Part shown: positions 38,951-50,700 of the stretch, in pieces | Layout: every line of letters starts with the position of its first letter | How positions within the stretch are numbered: the stretch's first letter is position 1 | Origin: Nansenia antarctica | Lineage: Eukaryota; Chordata; Actinopteri; Argentiniformes; Microstomatidae | Direction of reading: 5' to 3' | DNA: 64,000 nucleotides | Assembly: GCA_963989245.1 (NCBI GenBank) | Contig: OZ022345.1 | Span: forward strand, 25,367,347 to 25,431,346 | Position numbers and translations under genes: made by a program | The notes under the pieces: model-generated | What the model was told of the DNA's origin: nothing | Database searches by the model: none | Seen by the model: only the letters and a program-made list of their open reading frames with translations

Positions 38951-39209
38951 GCTCCCTTGAGTGGCGTGACCTGGCGGTGGTCTATATGATAGTTTGTTCA
39001 GGTTTGTGGTTTTTGGTTGGTTGGTCCGGTAACAGAACCAAAATGTGCGCACTCATTCACACACATTTATCAACAGTGATTCACACCAATATTTCTCAAC
39101 AAAAACCAGACCATATGAAATGTAAAGGAAAGGAGGGAAATGGAGAGAACTATCTAAATATCACTTTCCACTCATCCTAACATTAGACAACTTCATAACA
39201 TTAACTTAC

Positions 39210-39485
39210 CATCCATCTCCTCCACATCCTCTACTCTTTCCTCCTCTTTCACCATCATGTCTTTCTCCACCACTTCTTCTCCTCCTTCCTCTTCTGTCAC
39301 CATCACTTCCTCCTCCCCCTCTTTCACTACCACATTGAGTTCCAGTGTTTGACTGCAGTCCTCCAGCTTTACTGCCACCATCTCTGGACCCCGCTCTGTG
39401 CTTGTCTGGGCTGGAGAACCACAGCCAGAACCCAGGGACTCTGTAGACTTGTGTTCAGACATGGTAGCTGGGCTGTGAGGTGGAT
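39210..39485 (-). CDS. Zinc-finger gene, acidic exon 2a
   Basis: An acceptor (CTCTACACAG before ATCCACC) and a donor (GATG before GTAAGTTA) bound 276 nt, exactly 92 codons, phase 1 in and out. It encodes PPHSPATMSEHKSTESLGS, GPEMVAVKLEDCSQTLELN and a long Glu/Val-rich tail. It is clearly duplicated from, or to, the exon at 38040-38303. Because both are symmetric, either or both can be spliced between exon 1 and the finger exon without a frameshift. Alternatively the locus could be the remains of two neighbouring genes; only one first exon and one finger exon are seen in this window. Confidence 0.75.
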
Positions 39486-40303
39486 CTGTGTAGAGTAAAC
39501 AAAGGAAGAGGCACATATAGTGGAGAGTTAATTTCACAAACATACGGATTACCAAAAACCTAACAGAGGTTAGGCACTACTATGAATTGTTGTGCTAAAG
39601 CGTCTTCCACATTGACGGGGCTGCGGCCTGATTCTCTACCCCTCTGGGTGCACTCAACACTGGATGGATTTAAAAGTAATCAGGGTATATACAGGAATCT
39701 TGAGGTTCATTTCAATACCTTTCTAATACTTTTTCAAGACCTTGTCAATATTTTTCCAGACCTCACCGCCACTTCGAGCTGTAACCGTTTACATCAGTGA
39801 CACCTTTAACATAACAGTTTTAGTTTGCAATAGACTAGACCACTATCATACAACAGAATTCAAATAGGCTGGGAAAAATTAAACCAAAGGCAAGGTTTAT
39901 TAAAAACATACATGCACACACACACACACACACGCACAGATATACAGACACACAGATGCATACGTACACACACACCACACATACACGTTAGGGATGGACG
40001 GTTTTTCGGTTATACCGAAAACCGGGGTTTATAAAAATAGAAACGTTTTTTTATCAAAACCGTCTGAAACCGGATTTTTTTTTTTTTTTTACATTTTATC
40101 AAAATATCATAGATTGCTATATAATACATGCCTAGAGTGTGTACAAGAGTGTGTGGTTGAAGATGCTATAAAAGTGATTTTGTAAACACTATAACTTTGT
40201 TATAACTTGTCAAATAAATGACATGTCAAATAAATGACATGTCTAAAAAGACGGGTCACGTGACAGCTTCTCTTCAGAGCAGAGAGTGAGGAGAAAAAAA
40301 ACA

Positions 40304-40612
40304 ATGGCTAGCGTGAACGAGTTGGTGTTCAAGAAAAACACGACTTCTGTTGTATGGACTCATTTTGGTTTCGTACCAAATGACACAGGTGAGCCAGCAA
40401 ACGTGGACGAGGCAGTGTGTCGACACTGCATGAATATGGTGGTAGCCAAAGATGGCAATACTTCGAATTTACGTCGCCATCTAAAAACAAATCACCCGCT
40501 TATTGCTGCAAGGATGGTCTCGTGTTCACAGGCCGACGCTGCTCAAGCAGGCCCATCCACGCGACCTACCACTTCACTGGTACCAAAGATAGTTGCCTTC
40601 AGTTATTGGTAG
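40304..40612 (+). pseudogene. BED zinc-finger N-terminus of hAT transposase
   Basis: The ATG at 40304 follows a purine-rich leader. The protein has a BED-type finger: VWTHFGF, then CRHCMNM (Cys-x2-Cys) and LRRHLKTNHP (His-x4-His). After about 100 codons it stops at 40612 with no RNase-H-like catalytic domain. The family is like the ZBED type of hAT transposases, and here the BED module alone survives by internal deletion. It could encode a short DNA-binding peptide if transcribed, but nothing in the window shows that. Confidence 0.7.
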
Positions 40613-40667
40613 ATAGGAAAGGTTTTTTACAATTACTCGCTTACATTTAATAAGATCATTTTCGCTG

Positions 40668-40745
40668 CTCTCTGTAAAGCGCATTGGGTCATTTTTGTGA
40701 GAAATGCGCTATAGAAATAAAATGTGATTTGATTTGATATCAATC
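40668..40745 (+). repeat. Retroposon-like 3' tail inside hAT
   Basis: GTAAAGCGCATTGGGTC and GCGCTATAGAAATAAAATG, followed by TGATTTGATT repeats, resemble a common fish retroposon 3' end with a short repeat tail. Confidence 0.45.
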
Positions 40746-41576
40746 AATCAATCAAACTTTATTCATGTTCTATAGCACAAATCATGCATTGAATGTAACT
40801 CCAAGTGCAGTATTTACTAAACCACAATATAATAAAACAAGAGCTATACGGATCAAGAGTGTTTGTGCACAGCGCCACTGTGTGTGAAGGCGCTACTGAA
40901 AGTGATGACAGAACGCATGTCTCAGAAGATACGCGGTCACTTAGTGACGCAAAGGTAGTTCTGTATTTATCTCTATCTGTATTAGTACATTTATTTTGAA
41001 AGCTCTATTTTGACAGCTCTACCATGGGCACTTATTTTGATGGGGCATTCTTTGTTGATTGACTTACGACAGTTCAGGACGAGTCAGTCTCGCGGCATGT
41101 GGTTTTTATGAAAAGCTTTAAGTATGTTCACTGCATAATTCTAAGTCTAATATTTCAGTGATTATTGAGCAGTATTCAAATATTTAAATACATTGAGCAG
41201 CAGCTGAAACTTTGTCTAAGAACCAAGATATTGAGAAAGCAGTTCATTCAATGAAGACGCTGTTCCAAGAGATGATCTTCCGTGCAGGCGTGCACCCTGG
41301 ATCAGCAGAGCTGGTGTGTTAAGTGTTCATGTATGGTGTAGCTTACAAAAGTCTGCCTTTCCACTTATATTTGTGAAACTAAGTAGCCTAAATGTGTTGC
41401 GACTGTGCTTACGGTGTTTTAATGGTGTTCGACATGAGTGTATTGTAGCAGTAGGGCTCAATTATTTGAAATTGGCGCTCTTTTTTGGGGGGGGGGTTTA
41501 ACCGGAAAACCCCGGTTTTAGTCTTTGACGGTTTTTCGGTTTCAATAATTGGAAACCGTCCATCCCTAATACACGT

Positions 41577-41907
41577 ACACACAAACAGACAGATATACAC
41601 GCACGCACGCACACAGTCAGTTAGGGCAGCATACTCTCACCAACACGCATACACATATGTTTCAATACAGTAGACCTAATGTAGGATAAAGAACATATCC
41701 TGTCCATATAACATCCCAATAACTCTTAGTTAAACAAAAAGGGATTTAAGAAACAAGACGTAATGTGACTCTTCCCACCAAGGGAGACACACGTCCTAGG
41801 ACCATCTCCCCTCCCTAATTCACCATTTGAACAACAACAGTATTCTCAGACAGGTTTGGGTTTGGTCATGACGTGCTCCACTCAACCCAAAAAAAGATCT
41901 TGACAGT
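41577..41907. other. Intron spacer
   Basis: This is CA-rich sequence just after the hAT insertion (ACGCACGCACGC). Nothing else was recognised. Confidence 0.4.
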
Positions 41908-43523
41908 TCATGACTTCATGTGCCTCAGCTCGTCTGATTTCGAGTCCAGCAGCTTCTCAGTTTCAACCAGTGTGTTCTGTTTTTCTTTGCATCTTCTTCT
42001 CAGGGTGTTTGATTTTGTGAGCAGCTGGGCCATTAATGATCCACATTTCCCCTCTGCCTGCTCGGCTAGCTGATCAGCATCTCTTTGGAGGGAGTGGCAC
42101 ACCTCTGTCAGAACCTTTTTCTTTTTCTTCAGGTCTTCTATGTCCTCTAGAACGGCTTTTCTCTTGAGGCCCTGTGCAGAACTCAGTTTCTTCCTCCGTT
42201 CATCTTCCAGGTAAATCCTGTACTTTGACCTTGCAGAGGCTACTGAACCCATGAACTCCTTGGTGAGAGGTACCTTGAGAACACCCCCACAGACACAGAC
42301 CTTGTCGCAGATCAACCTCAAAGCTTCCATCGACCTTTCAAGGATGTTGCACGTTTCAACCTCCTTGTTGATGGAGAATCCTCTTTCTACCGTGGCTTGT
42401 CCATGGGACAGAAGTAGAAGGCTCTAAGAAAACTTGGACAGCTCAGGGTAAGACTGGCTGAAAGCTCTGGAACTGTTGGACGATCACATCACCTGGAACA
42501 GGGGAAATTAAATAAATATTACTAATAGGTTAAATGTAATTCTAGTCATTTAGTTAATCTTTCATTGGACAAATACACGGCACAGTGTCTGTAAAGTGAT
42601 TAAAAGGAAAGCAGTGTAGTGTAGATATCTTCTGTGTTACTATTATTTCATTCGGATGCATTTGAAAAAAGCTTAGACACTTTCACACTGACAAAAGAAT
42701 GCACAGAAAATGGTCTTAGCCTACAGTAACCTATCCACTTCTACTCTCTGTATATTTTTCGAATAATGCATATAGAGGAAACACTGCATGTACATCATGA
42801 TCATTGGCCACACTAGAATTGCCCTCTCTGACACAGGGACATGTTCAACCCACCTGTGCAAAAATGGACAATGTCAGGTCACTCCAATTTTAACTGTGTA
42901 ATTTTACTTCATTGTTGCCACATAAAAACACAGACATTTCAGGCCAAGCCCTTTCTCAATGTGTATTCTCAACCTACCTGTGGCCACAGAATGGTAGCGG
43001 AAAGCAGGTGGACCCAGTCAAGGCAGTGAAGTCTTCCCTCCTAGCTGGAACATTGTGGAAAAGGAAATGGAGTGCTCGAAGGAGCTTGTCCAGCTGCCAC
43101 ATAGTAAAACCTGCCTTCACTGCATTGTGGATGGTGTGAAGCCCACAGCTTCCAACATTGACTAGATGAGCACCATACAGCTCAGCATGCTCTTTCTGGA
43201 GGAGGTCTGCCAACTTCAAGTTGACATTTGGGCCGTCCATACTGATGGATAGAAGCTGCCTCATATTGAGTTTTGCAACACATTCCTGTGAATAGACACA
43301 GCAATTAGTATTTAATGACAATATTCATTAAATGTTTATTCTTGAAATACACTGCCATTCAGACATTCAGTAAGATATTAACTATAGCCTAATTTCCACT
43401 CATCATTATATGTAAATTACTTCCAAGCCATTCAAGCTAAACTGAACTGCTAGCCTGGTCACCCAACTTCACTCCTCAAGAATAATGAAGACAATTTGCT
43501 AGTTAAAGGACCCACAATAACCA

Positions 43524-43572
<49 letters not shown>

Positions 43573-44190
43573 AATCAATCAAAATCACACATCCAACAGT
43601 AACCTTATTACACCACTCTCTGTGTCACATTTATCCCTAGGGATACATTTCTATCCTTACTGACAGACAACCACCCTCTCTACCGTCCATGCCTCCTCCT
43701 CCCCAATCCCATCAACCTGTGTCGAGTCACTTGCCACATCCCAATCTCATCTATTAATCTACACTTTAGCCACACGATTGTCCACAAGTATGAAAAATGT
43801 AAATAAACTTACTTTGATGTGATGCAGCAGGTCGTCAGCTTTTCCGTGTCCCAGGAATTGAGAGCCAATGTACCGTGATTGAACACGGTCATCCTGCCAA
43901 AACCGAATGTGGACGTCGAGCTGTTTCGTTTTTGTTGACTGGTTGAGAGACTCGTCAAACATCAGCACAAACTGGCCAGCCTTGTTAATGGTGTCAATGA
44001 GCTGCTGCTTAAAGTATGGTGCTATCCCGAATCTTATTATATATCCAGTTTTGTCCTTGCCACAGGAGAACGTCTTGGCAATGTCCGAATCTGGAAACAT
44101 TGCCTTGAAAACATCGGAAATGTTTTCGTTTGAGTTCAGTGAGTGGTGTTTCACCGCTGTGTCGAGACACCATATAATCTCTGCACGTTT
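41908..44190 (-). pseudogene. Decayed intron-containing hAT-transposase-derived gene
   Basis: Three recognisable exons on the minus strand. 43813-44190 (126 codons, phase 0 both ends) encodes AEIIWCLDTAVKHH, a GIAPYFKQQL segment and MFDESLNQSTKTKQLDVHIR. 42978-43285 encodes ECVAKLNMRQLLSISMDGPN, NVGSCGLHTIHNAVKAGFTM and ends at GHR. The last part, from about 42495 down to the stop at 41908, encodes LLLLSHGQATVERGFSINKE and a coiled, Lys/Glu-rich tail. This is a hAT-type fold with a C-terminal dimerisation motif, of a family seen in many fish. It looks dead: a TAG (42424-42426) sits just before the HGQATVERGFS motif, and the exon after GHR does not join in frame. It is nested in the first intron of the zinc-finger gene, same strand. 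Confidence 0.65.
43530..43569. repeat. (AC)n microsatellite
   Basis: About 20 AC dinucleotides between two exons of the decayed hAT-derived gene. Confidence 0.95.
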
Positions 44191-44592
44191 CTACAAAATG
44201 ATTCAAAGAAATTCGTTTTCGTCTTTCGCTCTCAGGGCGTCATGTGACGTAACCTCGGGGTTATGCATTACGTTAAAGTTTCCGGTTCATCTTAGTTTTT
44301 TTTATAAAACTAATAAATTCACGAACTTTTACTAAAAGTTTTTAGGACACAAACTCTTTGGACAGAGTCTAATTCAGAAAAATACCTACAACATTCAAGA
44401 CCTCATAAAATCGTGATAAGACTTTAATACTTATTAAGGGTCTTGATTTTCCCAAAATCGATTTATCAACTTTTAATACTTTTCAAGACACCGCGGACAC
44501 CCTGAGGAATAGACTGGTCTAAGCAATATGGTGAACTCTCGTGCTAACACCAATCAAATGTTTTTGAATGCGCCCAGGATTCGTAACCAAGG

Positions 44593-45177
44593 CTAAATCC
44601 TGTTTCCCTTTTTCACCCCTACCCCTTGTTCTGGAGAGCCACTCTCTTTTCGGCTTGCCCCTCAGAACAGTTGCAAGGGATAGTGATTGAAAGCTTCCCC
44701 TATGAAATGGGATAACCCTTCAAGTCCCTGATACGTCATCAGTAGTATCATAGGAAAGCATGAACGCTCGCAATTCTACATCAGCATACTAGCGATTTTT
44801 TGTTATGCTTGTGATAAAGAAGAGGTCTATAATACATTGAAAGGACATTAAACTAAGATAATATGATGATTATCATCACTTTTACAAATGTATTAAAGAA
44901 GAACATAATGACCTTTGTGCTTTTCTTTTGTTGCTTGTGCGTTCGCCACTATCTTACCGATGATTCGCAAGGCATTCTGGGAGGTTTGTCATAACACTAG
45001 ATTTGGAGTGTGGCTCTGAAACAACTCTGTTTGGAGGGCCATGTAGCCCTAACACTTCACCCTACCCCTCCATCCCGACAAGAATCGGGACACTCTACCC
45101 CTACTTGTGAATGTGCAAAATGGAGGGTTAGGGCAAAACTGTAGGGGCAAGGGGTGTGTTGGGATTGGGCCTTACCA
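44593..45177. repeat. Dispersed repeat, second copy
   Basis: It shares CCCTATGAAATGGGAT, CCTGATACGTCATCAGTAG, GACATTAAACTAAGATAAT and GATGATTCGCAAGGCATTC with 34975-36390. The right end GGGATTGGGCCTTAC and a similar inverted start near 44593 suggest an inverted-repeat DNA element, but target duplications were not resolved. Confidence 0.5.
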
Positions 45178-45532
45178 TCTACGATCTAGCTACAGCTACA
45201 TTAAAGTCAGTGTGTCTACAGCTACATTACAAGGTTGCTCACTTTATATAACAATACAAGGTTCCACACATGATATAATAATAGCTATTGAAACGCCTCC
45301 TTACAGTTGTAAAGTAAAACGTAGTTCGCTAGCTGCTTAGCACTCTCCATAGCTTGACATTGAGAGCTAGCTAGCTAGCATATCCATGGTGTTTCCATGC
45401 TCAAAACGCATTTTGGTGCTCAGCCCGGCTAGCATCCCATATGCCTCAGTCATCAAGATCACTTGGTCTTCACATTAAAACGGAGTAGCAGCTAGTTGCA
45501 GCCTTGAGTGTAGTACTGTAATAAAAACGAAC
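45178..45532. other. First-intron start of the zinc-finger gene
   Basis: Contains short internal repeats (CTACAGCTACATTA twice; GCTAGCTAGCTAGC near 45368). No gene was recognised on either strand. Confidence 0.4.
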
Positions 45533-45725
45533 CTGTTCTATGTAGCTTTATCTCCGGTTGAAAACGGATGCTTAGCAACGTCCGTAGACGGTGGTTCTCC
45601 TCCTGGCAACGGGAGACTTCTCTTTGGTACTCTGACATCGTTCTTTCCACCGCCCCGAATATCTCAAAAGCTGCCGCTGTTAATCGCTCGGAGATAAACA
45701 CTTTCAACTGCTGTATCTCTGCCAT
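45533..45725 (-). CDS. Zinc-finger gene, exon 1 with start codon
   Basis: The ATG is at 45723-45725. The 64 codons begin MAEIQQLKVFISERLTAAAF and continue EIFGAVERTMSEYQREVSR and RTLLSIRFQPEIKLHRT. This amphipathic, coiled-coil-like N-terminus is typical of first exons of fish C2H2 zinc-finger genes. The donor AACAG before GTTCGT leaves one base, giving phase 1; it joins to GAT (Asp) with the first two bases of either acidic exon, reproducing the expected D-PPHSPAT. The donor is weaker than GTAAGT. Upstream, 45726-45790 is presumably the promoter/5' UTR; no TATA box was seen. Confidence 0.8.
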
Positions 45726-45784
45726 TCTGATATCATAACAGTCTAAAAGCTACCTGGTGGTCAACACATGTGAACTTCCTGTTT

Positions 45785-45900
45785 CCGCGTCTTCTTCTTC
45801 GTTTTTTGGGGGGGATTGGCGGTTGGCAACTAACTTAAGGCGCATTACCGCCACCTACCGGACTGTGTGGAACGTCAGATTGACAGGGGAAAGAATGACA
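45785..45900. repeat. Interspersed repeat upstream of zinc-finger exon 1
   Basis: GATTGGCGGTTGGCAACTAA and GGCGCATTACCGCCACCTAC form a motif that I recognise as recurrent in vertebrate genomes. The family was not assigned and no ends were found. Confidence 0.35.
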
Positions 45901-46860
45901 GAAAATGGAAATAATAAGCAAAATTGGGGAGGGGCGGTGTTACATTTGATCTATTAATCCAGTTTCTTTCAAATACGTTATTATCTGGTTGTATACTTTA
46001 AATGTGTTTCCAAGTAAACTCCCTACAGTAAAACGTTCTGAATTGCTGATTTCAGTAGCTTTCTCTGTTCCTCATATTTCTCACATTCCAGCAACATGCT
46101 GAACAGATTCCTGGTTATTACAGAAGCAATTAATGCCTAAAATATCTGACCTTTATTTTTTTCATTTTCAAAGTCATCTTCCACAGATCATTGACCAGTT
46201 TACTGTAGGTCACAAAAAGACTTCACAGTGCCTCAGCAACTTGTCAGTAACATGTGTGCAAAAATAGTTGTGTTGCATCTGCTAACAGAACAGAAGTGAT
46301 AAGGCTTTTTGTAAGTGGTTCCCTTGAAACGTCTCCAGGTCCCCAAATCTCTCACAAGTATCCACATGCTTTGCTTTCTTTTAGAACCATAGAAATGTGC
46401 AAAGAACATTATCACATCAAGACAGCAACACACACAACATCAACTATATACAATAAAGCACAGTAATATGAACAATAATCACCTTTACACCTCCTGACCT
46501 CCCCGCCTCATTGGCTACAAGCCTGTCTGGTTTCCCACAGCCTTACAGCGTCATTGTGTGACAACATGGAGAACATTGTTTACAGTTTACGTTTGGATGG
46601 AGTGACTCTGTTTCGCATTTAGACTGCTCACACACTACCAGCAAACTATGCCAGCTATGTTTCTAACAACATTCTATACATATGAGGTCTGATCCAATAC
46701 AGAGACTTACAGTACAGTGACTGTTATGGCATGTTTGTTGTTGAGAAAATAAAAAGCTAAATCATACTCTAGTACTTTGTACATGCAGGTTATTTCAAGA
46801 ACTGTATTTGAACTTTACATTAAGTTTGATACAGGACATAATAAGAGACATACAGTGCCG
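45901..46860. other. Intergenic sequence, nothing recognised
   Basis: AT-rich, with no coding region, RNA gene or clear repeat that I can support. Confidence 0.45.
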
Positions 46861-46864
46861 CGTT

Positions 46865-46975
46865 ACAGTGTGTTATCACACTTTTTCCACATTTTGTTGT
46901 GTCAATTTAAAATTGACTGAATGAAAAAAAAATCCACACACAATACCCCATAATGCCAAAGTGAAAACTAGTTTT
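46865..46975. mobile_element. Tc1-like transposon fragment
   Basis: TTTTTCCACATTTTGTTGTG, then ACACAATACCCCATAATGCC and AAAGTGAAAAC, is the subterminal pattern of fish Tc1-like elements. A second fragment is at about 57465-57575. Confidence 0.6.
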
Positions 46976-47722
46976 TAGTTTTTAGTTTTAGTTTTTAAAT
47001 ACAGGCATTTAGTAGTTACTAAACCCCTAGTTGTTACTAGTTAGTTTCAAACTAGTTGTTTACTAATTTCGGTTGCACCACGCCAATCTTTTGCCAATCT
47101 TAGCTAGTAAATACTCAGTTTTGGTAACTGTTTTTTGTTTCTCTACTGTAACATAACCAGGTACATTAATAATAATAATAATTAATAATTACAATTTACA
47201 ATACAAATACAACAATTGGGGGTCCCTCCAAAAAAATGTGGGCGCGCTGCGCGCGCACAAAATCACCCACCAAGCCCTCATTCTGACCCAGGAAAAACCC
47301 TGGTATGTACTGTATAACATGATAGCCATCTATGACCAATGCACTGTATATAAGATGATGACCACGGGTCTTTCTGCTGCTGACCAAGGGGCTGAGTCCT
47401 GTTGATGGGGCCAATCTTTCTTTCAGAGTCTGTAGGCTACTGTATTTGTTTATTAAGATTTCATAAATATGATATATTGTCTGAATTTTTTTCTTGTTTT
47501 ATAAAATGTTATTATTTATTATTTTCATTTCTTGTGCTGGTTTATTATGAACAACATGTAAAATTGCAGGAAACTAGCACAAATAATTGGGTGGGAGAGA
47601 GGGGCCGCCGCTGCCAAAACGTGCACAGTTTTGGGTCGCTCCACCGCCAAAAAATCTCACTCCAAACTTTTGGTGAAACTTAGCAGCCCTGAATATTACA
47701 ATATATCTTTTTTTCACAATAG
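46976..47722. other. Sequence upstream of the integrase-like gene
   Basis: A short TAGTTTTTAG-type repeat is near 46970-47000. A hAT-like end (GACCCAGGAAAAACCCTG, about 47285-47302) shares its terminus with 32140-32157. The missing 5' exons of the downstream gene were not found here. Confidence 0.4.
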
Positions 47723-50700
47723 GGTATCAGATTTCTATTCTGATGTGGAAGATGAGCACCTGGACACCATTATGTCTGATATCAAGCATATGTTTCCCAA
47801 CTGTGGGTACAAGATGATGCGAGGACATCTTCAAGGGAGAGGCATCAGGGTTCAGAGTATGTAGTCTGATTCAGAGTTTGGCAAACCTACAGCTATCTTG
47901 GCACCAAAGGTTTTATCACATGAATACATTTGCCGTCAAGAAAGTTTAAATCATGTTTACATCCAATAGACAATAATTTAAAAAGGTCTATGGTGAAAAT
48001 GAGTCCACAGCAGGATCCGTATATCATGCTTGAACGCTTGTGAACCCTGTTGGAATTTCCACACATTTTATTCTTTTATTTGATCTTCATATGAGTCCCA
48101 TAGTCTGATGACGACTTTCAAGCATGACTGTATACAGTGTATTGAGGGAGGGGGATTTGGAAAGTAGCTTGCGTTGTTAGTGCAGAACAGTATACAAAGC
48201 TCCAAATCCCACAAAACAAGGTTATGTGATATATTTTGTAACCATATTGTCCTTTTAAATGGTATTAATGATCACTGTTATTGGATATTATGATCATAGG
48301 TCTCCGAGTCCAACAATCAATGAGACGCATTGACCCAGAGGGAGTATTGGAGCGTACATTACGTCTGAACACAATAAGAAGAAGGGTGTACAGTGTCCCC
48401 GCACCAAACTGCTTGTGGCACATTGATGGGAATCATAAGCTTATCAGGTATCCATAGATAATATTGGTCAGAAGTGATGAATAACAAGTCATTGAGAAAA
48501 ACAAAATCATATTCATCATAAATGTGTCTCATTTCTTATGTTTTCTGAAGGTGGCGCATCATTATCCATGGAGGGATAGATGGTGTCATCATTATCCATG
48601 GAGCGATCGATGGTTTCATCATTATCCATGGAGGGATAGATGGTGTCATCATTATCCATGGAGGGATAGATGGTGTCATCATTATCCATGGAGGGATAGA
48701 TGGTGTCATCATTATCCATGGAGGGATAGATGGTCTCATCATTATCCATGGAGGGATAGATGGTGTCATCATTATACATGGAGGGATAGATGGTCTCATC
48801 ATTATCCATGGAGGGATAGATGGTCTCATCATTATCCATGGAGGGATAGATGGTCTCATCATTATCCATGGAGGGATAGATGGTCTCATCATTATCCATG
48901 GAGGGATAGATGGTCTCATCATTATCCATGGAGGGATAGATGGTGTCATCATTATCCATGGAGGGATAGATGGTGTCATCATTATCCATGGAGGGATAGA
49001 TGGTCTCATCATTATCCATGGAGGGATAGATGGTGTCATCATTATCCATGGAGGGATCGATGGTTTCATCATTATCCATGGAGGGATAGATGGTGTCATC
49101 ATTATCCATGGAGGGATCGATGGTGTCATCATTATCCATGGAGGGATAGATGGTGTCATCATTATCCATGGAGGGATCGATGGTGTCATCATTATCCATG
49201 GAGGGATAGATGGTGTCATCATTATCCATGGAGGGATCGATGGTGTCATCATTATCCATGGAGGGATAGATGGTGTCATCATTATCCATGGAGGGATCGA
49301 TGGTGTCATCATTATCCATGGAGGGATAGATGGTGTCATCATTATCCATGGAGGGATAGATGGTGTCATCATTATCCATGGAGGGATCGATGGTTTCAGC
49401 AGAATGGTTGTGTTTCTGAAAGCATCCAACAACAACCGTGCCGAGACAGTCTGTTCCCATGTTCTTGAGGCTGTCCATGCACATGGCTTAACATCCAGGG
49501 TTCGCAGCGATAAAGGGGGCGAGAACAGGGATGTAGCAAGCTACATGGCGGCCAACAGAGGTATCGACAGACACTTCCACATTGCTGGGAGAAGTGTGCA
49601 TAACCAGAGGTATTTCTTTCTGTAACAATACTCTGTAACACCTTACACCAATTACAATTGTTCAACACCTATTACCCATATTATTGTAATGGTGACCATG
49701 GTATGAAGCACTCTGAGGCGTTTGTATATATTTCATGGGTAGGGTTAATGAGCAGCCTACCCATGCAGTATATTTTGATATATGCATCCCTCTTTGTGGT
49801 TTACACCATACATATGGTGTATATGTTATCCCCCAACAGAATAGAGAGACTCTGGAGGGATGTCTTCATCTGTGTGACAGAGCTCTTCCACTCACTCTTT
49901 TGGAACTTGGAGTGTGAAGGACTCTTGTGTCCAGACGATGAGACACACCTCTTTGCTCTTCAATGGGTGTTCCTGCCCAGGATTCAGATGCACCTGGACT
50001 TCTTTGTCCAGGGGTGGAACCACCATGGAATCCGCACTGCCCGAAATCAGTCACCCATGCAGCTATGGCACAGGTTCCGAAACAGCCCAGGCTCTCCAGA
50101 TCTACAGCAGGTTTCTATACTTTTTTATTAATCCTTTATTTAACCAGGGTAGTCATATTGAGACAGTAGCCTCTTTTTCAAATGAGCCCTGGCCAAGAAA
50201 AGCAGCACTTAATTAAAAAAGATGTTGTTATTATTTATTTATACTATAAAAACATACAACATACAATGAAATGCGCTACAGAGAGTCGTGAGAACAGCCC
50301 AGAAGATCACCGGCGCCCCCCTCCCCTCTCTGGAAGAACTGTACAACACACGCTGCCTCAGGAAGGCCTCCAAGATCTCCAGAGACCCATCCCACCCTGG
50401 GTACGAACACTTTGCTCGGCTGCCCTCGAACAGGCGGTACAGGACCATGTTCGCAAGGACAAACAGACTGAAGCTCAGCTTCTACCCCAGGGCCATCCAG
50501 GCCCTGAACACAGCAAAGACCTAGGTTCTGGGCCCTGGATAGTCTGGACGGATTGATGGCAGCTGCTGGATTGAAAAATCAGGTGTAGTGCTGAGGCACA
50601 AATGTGTACATTTCAAGCCTGCAAACGGCGACACTTTAAATGAATGTGCAATAACACTATGTGCAATATGACAACCCTAGGGTACATAAGGTTGCAGAGA

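Larger units (their letters stand above)
39989..41568 (+). mobile_element. Complete hAT insertion, TSD ATACACGT
   Basis: The ends TAGGGATGGACGGTTTTTCGG (39989 on) and CCGTCCATCCCTA (to 41568) bound 1,580 bp. ATACACGT is duplicated at 39981-39988 and 41569-41576. Near both ends there are repeated AACCGG and CCGGTT motifs. It keeps a BED-finger start of a transposase and lacks the catalytic part. Confidence 0.9.

Noticed and set aside
48516..49484. Long open frames of about 300 aa on both strands (YPSMDNDDTI and YPWRDRW repeats)
   Set aside because: They are shadows of a stop-free 30-bp minisatellite. The only frame with splice-site and domain support is the plus-strand IIIHGGIDG frame.
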